Shown here piece after piece: positions 18,549-27,351 of a stretch of 64,000 nt of DNA. The notes beneath the pieces are model-generated. The model worked only from the letters and a program-made list of their open reading frames with translations, had not been told where the DNA came from and ran no database searches. A program made the position numbers and the translations under genes. Positions within the stretch are counted from its first letter, which is position 1; each line of letters opens with the position of its first letter. Source of the stretch: Saprospiraceae bacterium (GTDB taxonomy: Bacteria > Bacteroidota > Bacteroidia > Chitinophagales > Saprospiraceae); the NCBI GenBank assembly GCA_016713025.1, contig JADJPZ010000002.1:310001-374000 (forward strand). The letters are read 5' to 3'.

Positions 18549-21061
18549 CTATTCCTTAATTACTATTCTATCTCCAGGTTTTGTATTAATTACATAATCG
18601 TAATATTTTGGCGATTCCAAATGTCCCAATTCCGCTCCCGCTGTAATGACAGGAGCCGGCAGCGGAATAGGTTTTTGAAATGGATTTACATCTTTATCAG
18701 TGGCGCGTATTGCACCTAAAATATTTAAAGGTACCACAGATCTGATTCGGCATATACCGCCTAACTTTGATTGAATGGTTGCTGTGGCTATTTTACCATC
18801 TTTCCACGACATTGATACTTCAAATCCGCCTCTTGCTCTCAAGCCTGATACTGACCCATTTTGCCAGCTTGATGGAAGTGCAGGAAGCAGGTGTATGGCA
18901 CCGTTGTGGGATTGGAGCAACATCTCTGTGATTCCTGCCGTTACACCAAAATTTCCATCTATCTGAAAAGGTGGATGTGCATCAAACATATTGGGATACA
19001 AACCACCGCCACCATGCATATCTATACCTTTGAAGCTAACTGGTTTGATCAGATTTTTGATGATGGCCAATGCGTGATCGCCGTCGAGAAGGCGTGCCCA
19101 CATATTGGTCTTCCAGCCCATGGACCATCCTGTGGCTTCATCGCCACGACCATTCAGACTGTTTTTACGGAAAGAAACAATTCGGGATTGTCAAATGCAT
19201 TGATTTGGTTGCCGGGGTGAAGTCCATAAAGGTGTGAAAAATGCCGATGATGAGGTTCTGAATCGGTCACTTCGTCGCCCCATTCGTTGAGACGGCCCAG
19301 CTTGTTGATTCTGAAAGGCTGCAATTGTGGCAATAGCTGATCTATCTTTCGGGTAAGATCATCTTCCAGATTGAGTATTTTTGCAGATGCAGTACAATTA
19401 TGAAGAATCTCACGTGTGATCGCAAGGTCAATGCCCGGACCATGGGTGACCACTCTCGACTGTCCTTTCCAGCTGAATTCATTTTCGGGAGATGTCCCAA
19501 TGAATGTTTCATAGTAACCATCTTTGTTTTTATCCAGCAAGTTTACAGTAAACTCAGCAGACCCTCGGAGGATATGATAGATTTTTTTAAGAAATGCCGC
19601 ATCTCCGCTGAAAAGATAGTGTTCATACAAGTGCTGACACAACCACGCTCCGCCAAAAGCAAAATTGGCCCATCTCGGGTCGCCTTCACCATAGTCGCCT
19701 CCTGAAGCTGTGTGTCCCCATATGTCAGTATTGTGATGGGCGCACCATCCATTGACACCATAAGATTTTTGAGCAGTTGCTTTGCCTCTTTCTGCCAGAT
19801 CAGCGATTAGCCTGAATAATGGCTCAGTAGTTTCTGAAAGATTGCAAGATTCTGCAGGCCAATAATTCATCTCAGTGTTGATATTGATAGTATAATTGGA
19901 GCTCCACGGAGGGCGTAACTCATGTGACCATATACCTTGCAGATTTGCAGGTTGACCACCACTGCGAGATGATGCTATGAGCAGAAATCTTCCGTATTGA
20001 AAAAGCAATTCTACCAGTTTGGGATCAGCATTGTTTTTAAAGTTGACTATGCGCTCAGCTGTAGATTTTGGTGTATCTTCAGTACTCTTCAGATCAAGAC
20101 TAACCCTATTAAACAGCCTTTGGTAGTCGCTGATGTGATTGTTTTTCAATTTTTTATATGATAGTGCCCCGACCTTTTTTAAGTATCTTTCTGCTTCGGT
20201 TTCAGGATTCAGGCCTGCTGAGTGTGGTGCTTTGAATCGTCCGTTGTAACTTGTTGCTACTGTGAGCATGATTACTGCTTCAGAAGCATTGGTCACAGAG
20301 ATTCCTTCTTCATTGGTTACTGATTTTCCGCCTTTGGCTATGACTTTTACATGGACTTCAGCTTCGATACCTGCTCCACCCCAGTCGTCATAGATGATGT
20401 CTTTTCCATCAGGATAAACACCTCTATACGAGGGCTCTGAGTGTTTTGGTGCCTTACACCGCATTTTTAGTATCCCGTTCTCGGTATAGAGCTTGTATTT
20501 TACCTTTGATTGCAGTGCAGCCTTAAAAGTGATCAGTTTACTTTTGTCAGCTGTAAGTTTTATAACCATCGCTTTGTCAGGATAGCTTATGAAATGCTCT
20601 CTTTGATAGCGCCCCTGAGGTGTTTGATATGATATGGTAGAGGTAGCATCGGTAATGCGGAGGTCTCTGTAATAATTGGAAATATGTGATGAATCTGGAA
20701 AAGTCAATATCAAATCTCCCAAAGGCTGGAAAGCTTGGGTAAATGCACCTTGAATACTTTGTAATTGCTTTTCGGCTGCGGCATAATCGCCCATAGACAT
20801 CAGGGACTTGACTTTCTCAAAGTCGAGAGGTGGGTTTTTAGAGTTTTCGTCTTTGATGGTTCCTGACCAAAAATCAGTATGATTGAGCTGGATCAATTCT
20901 TTTCCCGTACGACCATGGACCATAGCACCAATAATGCCATTTCCCAAAGGCAGGGCTTCTACCCATTGGTCAGCGGGGCTTTTATACCATAGCTTTTGAA
21001 TAGGTTGTGCCTTTATCGCTGGTATGACAAAAAGACTTAAAATAACAAGCTTTATCCTCAT
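18549..21061 (-). pseudogene. GH95 alpha-L-fucosidase, split by one frameshift
   Basis: Two ORFs, 19154-21061 (signal peptide, beta-domain, most of the helical barrel) and 18549-19121 (C-terminal part), join into one GH95 enzyme of about 835 aa. The first reads HHRHFSHLYGLHPGNQINAF and then loses frame within 19161-19186. The other frame continues RKNSLNGRGDEATGWSMGWK exactly as the family expects. Catalytic-region pieces are seen in both parts: NININTEMNYWP and GTSPENEFSW in the first, FQIDGNFGVTAGITEML in the second. One base appears to be missing beside short homopolymers, so this is either a fresh mutation or an assembly error. It follows fucP by 2 bases. Confidence 0.85.
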
Positions 21062-21063
21062 GA

Positions 21064-22329
21064 TCAGGATTCTACCGGATTATTGAAGACTCTATGACCC
21101 TTCCAGCCGAAATACCACACCACAAAAAAGCATAAGAACGGCACGATATATCCTATCTGGATGTTATCACCCATGCTGTCAATAATACCGCCCATGATGA
21201 CAGGAAATATAGCTCCGCCAATGATCGCCATGACAATCAATGAAGAAGCGGGTTTGGTTTCTTCTTTCAAGCCCTCGATACCGAGTGAGAATATCGTCGG
21301 AAACATGATAGACATAAAAAATCCAAGCCCACCCAATGCCAGTACGACAAATTTTCCATCCGCATATATGGCCACTAAGCTCAGCAAAATACAAATGAAA
21401 GAGTATAAACTCAATAGTTTTGCAGGCCTAATGAATTTGACAAAACCTGAGCCCACAAATCTTCCTATCATAAATAATAGTCCATACGCACTGAGATACC
21501 ATCCGGCTGTTTTTTCGTCCACACCACCACCGCTGATAGCCATCCTTATGAAAAAGCTCGTCACACACACCTGTGCACCTACATAAAAAAACTGAGCTAT
21601 CACTGCCCACCGTACATGATTATATTTCAGTGTATCAAATACTCCACTCTTGGCTTTATCCGACTTTGGTTCTTCACTTCCTATTTCAGGCAAATCCATG
21701 ATATAAAATATTAATGCCAAAACAATCAGAAAACCACCTAAGATCATATATGGCATTTTGACAGATTGGGCTTCGGATGTCAGGTAGGCCATTTTTTCCA
21801 ACTCTGGCATGGCAGCCAATTGATCAGGCGTATATTCTTTGCCGGAAAGTATAAACAATGTACCAATGATAGGAGCTATAAATACAGCAAGTCCATTGAA
21901 TGATTGAGCGAAATTGATCCGGAAGGTAGCATCTTCAGGATCGCCAAGTCTAGTCGCATAAGGATTGGCCGCTGTCTCCAACAGTGTAAGTCCACATCCA
22001 AGTATAAACAGACCTCCTAAAAAAATACTATATGTCTGCATATTGGCAGCGGGAATGAATAACAATGCTCCCGCCGCAAAAATCAACAGACCCATAATTA
22101 TTCCTTTTTTATAACCAAATCTCTTCAAAATAATTCCTGCCGGAATAGCCATCAGAAAATAAGCCAGATATACCGCCGTATCCACCAGCGTGGACTGAAG
22201 ATTGGTGAGTTGCAGGGCTTTGCGCAAATGTGGTATCAGAATGCCGTTCAGATTATTGGCAATACCCCACATAAAAAAGAGACTGGTAATCAGGATAAAC
22301 GGGATCAGGTATTTGTTGCGTTGTGACAT
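21064..22329 (-). CDS. fucP: L-fucose:H+ symporter, MFS sugar permease
   Basis: 421 aa with about 12 hydrophobic segments. Start-region motifs FILITSLFFMWGIANNLNGILIPHLRKAL and later GLTLLETAANPYATRLG are hallmarks of the FucP subgroup of the major facilitator superfamily. It brings free L-fucose across the inner membrane with protons. It is the first gene of the fucose operon (transcription runs leftward to 9101), which suits a cluster whose secreted fucosidases release the monosaccharide. Confidence 0.88.
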   Translation of the reverse strand: MSQRNKYLIPFILITSLFFMWGIANNLNGILIPHLRKALQLTNLQSTLVDTAVYLAYFLMAIPAGIILKRFGYKKGIIMGLLIFAAGALLFIPAANMQTYSIFLGGLFILGCGLTLLETAANPYATRLGDPEDATFRINFAQSFNGLAVFIAPIIGTLFILSGKEYTPDQLAAMPELEKMAYLTSEAQSVKMPYMILGGFLIVLALIFYIMDLPEIGSEEPKSDKAKSGVFDTLKYNHVRWAVIAQFFYVGAQVCVTSFFIRMAISGGGVDEKTAGWYLSAYGLLFMIGRFVGSGFVKFIRPAKLLSLYSFICILLSLVAIYADGKFVVLALGGLGFFMSIMFPTIFSLGIEGLKEETKPASSLIVMAIIGGAIFPVIMGGIIDSMGDNIQIGYIVPFLCFFVVWYFGWKGHRVFNNPVES

Positions 22330-22450
22330 ATGTGACTTTTGTGAAATGAAACCAATTTAAATTTCAACACAAAGTAAATTAAATTCTTTGTATACGCCCA
22401 CTATGCTATAAAGAAGTTCTGATAATTCTGTACGATGCAGCGGACCTCAT

Positions 22451-22542
22451 GATCAATTCTTAGCGGACTTCAAGCCACCGAGAGACCTACTCCCATCCAT
22501 CATACAGCATCAACCTATCTTCATAGGTTGTTCAAGACACGG
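22451..22542. repeat. structured repeat R1 (short copy)
   Basis: About 92 bp matching the right-hand parts of R2 and R3. On the minus strand it can form AACCTAT/ATAGGTT and GGGAG/CTCTC hairpins. The second hairpin differs from R2/R3 (GAGAG/CTCTC) only by a change that keeps pairing as G-U, which favours a structured nucleic acid. Beyond it, towards the gene at 22610, the copies diverge into different imperfect palindromes. It lies downstream of a DUF6624 gene. Confidence 0.7.
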
Positions 22543-22609
22543 TTTGGTGCTTTGCAATCGTATCGGCGATTAGCCGTATGTCGTCAAAACACTTGTTATT
22601 TGTGGTTTA

Positions 22610-23203
22610 TTAGTTAGGTTTATATTCTATATTAAAATTTTTCAGATACTCTTCTAATGGCTCCAATTCCATTTCTTTTCTTCTCTCATTGACGCTGTCC
22701 GGAGCTTCTAATTCGTATAACTTGCCATTTTTAATTTGCGAACCATATAATTGAGGTTTACCATCATCCATAAGAATGCGATCTTTCATTAATGCATACT
22801 GCTGTTTTGACAAATCACCTTTTTTGACAGCTTCTTCGATCAGTGGAAAGTATTTTTTCCTATACTTTTTGTCAGTATGTTGTAATGCCAGCCAAATTGC
22901 ATCTAGTTGTTTGCGACTCACTTCCTTTAATGAAGGCATTCCGCATTTTTCTATGATACTTATTGCCAATTCCTGGTTTCTATGGTCTTCCTTCGCAAAT
23001 TGCTCAAAAGGTACATTTGACATCCTAATTCTTTGGTCACTTTGGTAAACACTATCAAGGATTTCTCCTTTTTTATTGCAGTCAACTTCAACTAATTCTA
23101 TTTGTCCAACATAGGTGAATTTATCTCTATTTATATATAGAAAAAGAATGACAGCTAAAATTAATAAAGCAAATGCCATTAGGATAATCTTCTTTCTTTT
23201 CAT
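22610..23203 (-). CDS. DUF6624 protein with N-terminal membrane anchor
   Basis: 197 aa. A hydrophobic segment at residues 6-24 acts as signal anchor. Residues about 75-197 match the DUF6624 pattern: LDAIWLALQHTDKKYRKKYF, LIEEAVKKGDLSKQQYALMKDRIL, and KPQLYGSQI. The function is unknown; similar proteins often sit in small-gene accessory regions. Its C-terminal domain is paralogous to that of the lipoprotein at 25845-26744. Copies of the same structured repeat follow both genes, so they look like related cassettes. Confidence 0.7.
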   Translation of the reverse strand: MKRKKIILMAFALLILAVILFLYINRDKFTYVGQIELVEVDCNKKGEILDSVYQSDQRIRMSNVPFEQFAKEDHRNQELAISIIEKCGMPSLKEVSRKQLDAIWLALQHTDKKYRKKYFPLIEEAVKKGDLSKQQYALMKDRILMDDGKPQLYGSQIKNGKLYELEAPDSVNERRKEMELEPLEEYLKNFNIEYKPN

Positions 23204-23244
23204 TTTATATTACTTTTAGAACTATGGTTTTAATAATCGCAAAT

Positions 23245-23619
23245 AATCGGGTCAGGCAGGGGAATCTCGCCCCAACCTTCCCACAGAACTAATTAAACAT
23301 GAGTAGCTGCAAAAGGGTTTAGGAGTTCATCCCTATTCTTTGTATGCTTTGAAATAGTAATTGATCTTCACTTCTTTTTTTTGCCTTTTTCACGCTGCAA
23401 AAAGGGTTTCGCAGATCCGTCCTATTCTTTGTATGCTTTGAAATAGTAATTGACCTTCACTTCTTTTTTTTACCTTTCCTCGCTGCGAAAAGGGTTTCGC
23501 AGTTCGATCCAAAAATGATTTGCGTTCAATTCTTAACGGGCTTCATGCCACCGAGAGACCTACTCTCATCTATCATACAGCATCAACCTATCTGCATAGG
23601 TTGTTCAAGACACACACGG
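23245..23619. repeat. structured repeat R2 (long copy with 89-bp tandem duplication)
   Basis: 375 bp, matching R3 nearly throughout. An internal 89-bp block (23332-23420) is repeated directly at 23421-23508, accounting for the extra length over R3. The right part (23525-23619) is shared with R1 and R3 and carries the two small hairpins. On the minus strand each 89-bp block contains a short reading frame ending VNYYFKAYKE-stop, which may be a degraded gene end. A 41-aa ORF starting at 23713 runs into this repeat and is not called. Confidence 0.7.
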
Positions 23620-23754
23620 TTAGCGGTTTTGCGTCCTGTGTGAAATAGAAAGTACCTAAGTTCAAATATAGCACAAAAGCTGATAGAAGTAACAAATGTT
23701 TAATTACTTCCATCAGCCCTGCTTTTGCCTGGATATACCTTGTGTGTGGCAGCC

Positions 23755-24112
23755 TTATTTCAATTCCCAATACGCTATTAAAACGCAGATTATAAAAATT
23801 ACTAAGTTCGGTACGATTGAGAGTTTTAACTTATAATTTATTTGTCCCGCTACTATCATGGTCAAACTTAAGCATAAAGCCGAAACTGCTGATAGAGCTG
23901 GATAAATATTAAGTAATGATGGAAGAACTAATCCAATTGCGCCCAAAAGTTCTAAAAAGCCTGCTACTTTAATTTGTCTTTCGTCAAGATGAATTAAACC
24001 TTTCATTCCCTTGTCCAGTAATTTAGATTTTGACAAAAAAAAGTTTGTTGATACCAACAAAGGCAAAAAGCAATGCTAAAAGCCCTTTTAAAATCCACAT
24101 TGTTATTTCCAT
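23755..24112 (-). pseudogene. DoxX-like membrane protein, frameshifted in a homopolymer
   Basis: From the ATG at 24112 the frame reads MEITMWILKGLLALLFAFVG and INKLF, then shifts at an eight-base run (24035-24042). The other frame continues SKSKLLDKGMKGLIHLDERQ to the stop at 23755. Joined, it is about 119 aa with four membrane helices, the usual DoxX/DoxX_2 size. Removing one base from the run restores the frame. DoxX proteins are small membrane proteins sometimes linked to redox stress; the precise role is unknown. It lies 3 bases after the membrane-cyclase-like gene, in one operon with the Crp regulator. Confidence 0.7.
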
Positions 24113-24115
24113 AAT

Positions 24116-24808
24116 TTATAATCTTGTCCAAGGGTTGATACCTTCTTTTTTAAGTTGATTGTAAATCAATCGCATATAGTAGGTGTCAAACACAAAGGTT
24201 GTTAAAATAACGATGAACATTAGAGTAGCATCTTCGCCTATGTGGTCAGCCAAAAGGTAAGATAGTCCCACTGTCATTGAAGTTCCTATCCATTTTGACC
24301 AAGCTATTGTAAACGATTGACCTTCGGAATTTTGTCGTTGCCAATACATCAAAACAAAACAAACAGAGATGACAAGATTCTGAATAAATGCAATGAATTT
24401 TGCACCTTCAAAAATTTCTTTGTGAAAATAAGGTTCAAACTGCCCAAAGAATGGACCACCAGCGATCATAATTCCAAACGAAGATACAAAAGCAACAACA
24501 GCAAGCATTATCCATTCTGCTTTTGAAATTTTGTAACTACTTTGAAAGTACTTGTAGCCGTATAAGAAGAAAGTAATTACAATACCCACATCACAAATCA
24601 TCCAAATAGTATTGATTACTGTTGCCAAGCCACCGCTGGCGTGAGGTGGATAAATAAGTGAAAATGTAACTTCCCAAGCAATATTTAATGCTAATGGAAC
24701 AAGCGGCATACCATAAGATTTGTCTTTGATGCCACGATAAACAAGTGCTACGTATGTAATTGTCCAAGCAATACCACTAAGCAATACAGTTAATTCTACC
24801 CAATTCAT
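24116..24808 (-). CDS. seven-helix membrane protein resembling transmembrane terpene cyclases (PaxB/Pyr4 type)
   Basis: 230 aa with about seven hydrophobic segments. The pattern SGIAWTITYVALVYRGIKDK, YGMPLVPLALNIAWEVTFSL (33-52, with Asn42, Trp45, Glu46), then ICDVGIVITFF with Asp73 matches the fold and spacing I associate with the membrane-bound terpene cyclase family of fungal meroterpenoid pathways and its bacterial relatives. A conserved Glu after the second helix is catalytic in that family. No prenyltransferase or epoxidase is nearby, so the bacterial role is unclear. The membrane topology is firm; the family call is moderate. Confidence 0.5.
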   Translation of the reverse strand: MNWVELTVLLSGIAWTITYVALVYRGIKDKSYGMPLVPLALNIAWEVTFSLIYPPHASGGLATVINTIWMICDVGIVITFFLYGYKYFQSSYKISKAEWIMLAVVAFVSSFGIMIAGGPFFGQFEPYFHKEIFEGAKFIAFIQNLVISVCFVLMYWQRQNSEGQSFTIAWSKWIGTSMTVGLSYLLADHIGEDATLMFIVILTTFVFDTYYMRLIYNQLKKEGINPWTRL

Positions 24809-24886
24809 ATTTGCAATATTTTAAGTGAAACAATAATGCAAAGATGAGACGAAAAAGTTGTGTACACCCTTAAAGAACTTTAAGAC

Positions 24887-25456
24887 TTAAAGAGTTCTTT
24901 TTAGATTACTCAACCATTCGGGTGAAATACCTATAAAATTTGCGATATGTCGTGATGAAACATTTTTAATTACTTCCTGATAATCAGAAATCAGCAGTTC
25001 ATACATTCTTTTTGGTGAGTAGGTTAAGAGTTTCGTCCTAAAATCCAATTCACTTAGTAATGCCAAAATGATTTGGGATTGATAAAAGTCTTTGATTGCA
25101 GCACTATTCTCTATGGTTTGTAGTAAATCTATTTTTGAAAATGCTAAAATGTTGGAATTTTTGACTGCCAATAATTTGAAGGTACTTTTTGTTTCTTGAA
25201 AATAACTTTGTGGAATTGTCATAAATGGCTGAAAACTATCTAAGAAGAAATTGATTGTTTTTTCTGTGCCATCTTCTTTTAGAAGTTGCATAGCAAATCC
25301 GCCTTTTAATATGAAATAAATAGATGTGCACTTATCGCCGTAATTTATCAATGTTTTGTTAGTCTTCACATTTATTGGTACAATGATTTTTTGCAAAGCA
25401 TCAATGTCTTCGTCAGTTAGTTTAGCTTGTTGTAGTATATCTGTGAATTTGTCCAT
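24887..25456 (-). CDS. Crp/Fnr family transcriptional regulator
   Basis: 189 aa. The N-terminal cyclic-nucleotide-binding-like barrel covers about residues 25-115 (TLINYGDKCTSIYFILKGGF). A short helix-turn-helix closes the protein (SRHIANFIGISPEWLSNLKR). The Arg/Glu ligand signature of true cAMP binders is not obvious, so the effector may differ. It starts the three-gene group with the membrane cyclase-like and DoxX genes and may control them. Such Crp-plus-small-membrane-protein pairs are common in Bacteroidota. Confidence 0.78.
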   Translation of the reverse strand: MDKFTDILQQAKLTDEDIDALQKIIVPINVKTNKTLINYGDKCTSIYFILKGGFAMQLLKEDGTEKTINFFLDSFQPFMTIPQSYFQETKSTFKLLAVKNSNILAFSKIDLLQTIENSAAIKDFYQSQIILALLSELDFRTKLLTYSPKRMYELLISDYQEVIKNVSSRHIANFIGISPEWLSNLKRTL

Positions 25457-25492
25457 TTCTAATTGCGAAGGTTGTGTCCAATGGTTGCCACT

Positions 25493-25774
25493 AATCGGTT
25501 CAGGCAGGAGAATTTCACCCCAACCTTCCCATAGAACTAAATAAACCTGATTAGCTGCAAAAGGGTTTAGGAGTTCATCCCTATTCTTTGTATGCTTTGA
25601 AATAGTAATTGACCTTCACTTCTTTTTTTTACCTTTCCTCGCTGCGAAAAGAGTTTCGCAGTTCGCTCCTAAATTGATTTGCGGTCAATTTTTAACGGGC
25701 TTCAAGCCACCGAGAGACCTACTCTCATCTATCATACAGCATCAACCTATCTGCATAGGTTGTTCAAGACACGG
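25493..25774. repeat. structured repeat R3
   Basis: 282 bp, nearly identical to R2 apart from R2's extra 89-bp unit. The right end contains the AACCTAT/ATAGGTT and GAGAG/CTCTC hairpins. It is followed at 25774-25826 by an imperfect palindrome (GGCTAT...ATAGCC inside CGGCT...GCCG) not shared with R1 or R2. It lies downstream of the DUF6624 lipoprotein gene, in the same orientation as the other copies relative to their genes. Confidence 0.7.
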
Positions 25775-25844
25775 CTAGGCTATGTGATGGTTTTGGTGAT
25801 AGCCAAACTATCATCATAGCCGTTGTTCTGCTTCGTATTCATTT

Positions 25845-26744
25845 TTATAAATTTTTAAGCATAAATTCTTTATACATATTTATTGGCATCATTCCCACTT
25901 CCATTCTTCGTCTTTCCAAATTTTCTATATCTTCTGTTTCAGCTAATTCTACAGTTTTATTTACTGGATCAACTTTAGAAAATTGTGTCCCATATAACTG
26001 CTTTTCTCCACTGTTTATTTTTATCCTATCATATAAATACGCAAAACTTTGTCCGTCCATGTCTCCTTTTTTTACTGCATTCTCTATGTTAATTAGTTGC
26101 GATTTCTGCCATTCTTTATCCCCATCACTATGCTGGATTATTAAAAATATTCCTTGCATGGCATCATTACCTACTAAATTCCTTGTTGGAAAACCATTTT
26201 CTTTAATTATCTCTTTTAGTCTCTCTCTATTTCGTTCATCTGTATCAACCCCAAATGAGTCAATTATTACTTCACTTTTTAATAAATTGTATTTTGAAAG
26301 TAAATCTGTCATCAAATTTGATCTGACATATTGATCATTTATATACATTTTAATCAATTCAATTTGAAGTTCTTTATTCTCGACTTTTTCAATTGAATGT
26401 TCTTTACAAATTTGATAACTTGACAAAAAACCTTTACCACAAATATCCTTCAGCATCTTTGTGTCCAGGGAATTTATGATTTCAGTAACTTCATTGACTT
26501 TTCCAAGTTTATTTTTTGCTTCAAGTCCTGTTACAAGATACTTTCTATCAATTATTTCAGTGCTGTTTCTCAATGAATCAAATTGTATACTTGAGAGTTC
26601 ATAATTTTCATCCATTGAACTTGCAATCATTCTCCAACCAAGTTTCCAAATTTCAACATCTGCTATTTTTTCACTTTTATTTTGACTACAAGAAGTCATT
26701 AGACTTAATCCGGTTGTGAAAATTATCAGAATTTGTCTTTTCAT
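25845..26744 (-). CDS. DUF6624 lipoprotein
   Basis: 299 aa. The signal peptide ends in a lipobox (LMTSC, Cys19), so it is a lipoprotein. Residues 20-160 are helical and unrecognised. Residues about 165-299 match DUF6624: QGIFLIIQHSDGDKEWQKSQ, NIENAVKKGDMDGQSFAYLY, DRIKINSGEKQLYGTQF. It shares this domain and the following repeat with the gene at 22610-23203, suggesting duplication of a cassette. Function unknown. Confidence 0.7.
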   Translation of the reverse strand: MKRQILIIFTTGLSLMTSCSQNKSEKIADVEIWKLGWRMIASSMDENYELSSIQFDSLRNSTEIIDRKYLVTGLEAKNKLGKVNEVTEIINSLDTKMLKDICGKGFLSSYQICKEHSIEKVENKELQIELIKMYINDQYVRSNLMTDLLSKYNLLKSEVIIDSFGVDTDERNRERLKEIIKENGFPTRNLVGNDAMQGIFLIIQHSDGDKEWQKSQLINIENAVKKGDMDGQSFAYLYDRIKINSGEKQLYGTQFSKVDPVNKTVELAETEDIENLERRRMEVGMMPINMYKEFMLKNL

Positions 26745-27351
26745 TTTTTGATTTTTCTTTATGATGCAGAAGTCTGTTCAATTCCATTGATTGTCATTTT
26801 TAGAATATTATATTTCCCTGTAATGCCTTCTCTAAACTGTATTTTTCTGTTTGAAACTAAAATAATAATTGGAATTATGATTGCAGAAATTATAATTATA
26901 CTTTTCAAATATTTGTTCTCAAAATTAAAAGTTGGAAGATTATCGTTTGCATTAAAGAAGAAACTTTTTATCTCTTTCTTTTTTTTCTTTTACCTACTTT
27001 TGTTGCCCAGCTGTTGCCCAATAGCCTTAAACCCCATATTTTACTTAGGTATTAGGATAATGTATTTGGATGTAACACTCTGTAAATCAAAATAATATGA
27101 GAAGAAGTGCAATAATATTTAATTTTGACAATGAAAATATTGTTAAAAACACTTGGCAATAGAAATATTGTCATATGAAATAGACTTGGCCAAATACGTT
27201 AATCGGATATAAAAGATAGTGTAGAAGCATATAATGAGACTCAACAAAAGTTTTATGGGATGAAATTAGTTATGTTTTACTCACTCCAACTGATTGGAAA
27301 AAGCTACTTTTTTAAATGTTCAGATACCCGGATATTTTTTCCGTGGGATGA
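26745..27351. other. 607-bp interval without a secure gene
   Basis: On the minus strand an open frame from about 27000 to the stop at 26759 encodes one hydrophobic helix (SIIIISAIIIPIIILVSNRK) and then FREGITGKYNILKMTINGIE. It has no ATG; only a TTG could start a 49-aa product, so I do not call it. It may be a remnant of a membrane protein upstream of the DUF6624 gene. The rest is AT-rich with short direct repeats around 27120-27175 and no recognisable gene. Confidence 0.4.

Noticed and set aside
23588..23770. 60-aa minus-strand ORF (41 aa from its ATG at 23713) with one hydrophobic stretch
   Set aside because: Its C-terminal residues come from repeat R2 and it overlaps the DoxX end; kept only as a remark under R2.
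22451..25774. Group II intron ends as an explanation for R1-R3
   Set aside because: The hairpins do not match the domain V consensus and no reverse transcriptase is present.
22451..25774. Bona fide integron attC sites
   Set aside because: The variable palindromes are suggestive, but I cannot identify paired core sites (GTTRRRY/RYYYAAC) convincingly and no integrase is in the window, so only a cassette-like pattern is claimed.
26733..27095. 120-aa plus-strand ORF with hydrophobic residues
   Set aside because: It overlaps the upstream region of the DUF6624 gene, has AT-rich low-complexity composition, and a competing minus-strand frame there looks more protein-like though it lacks a start.
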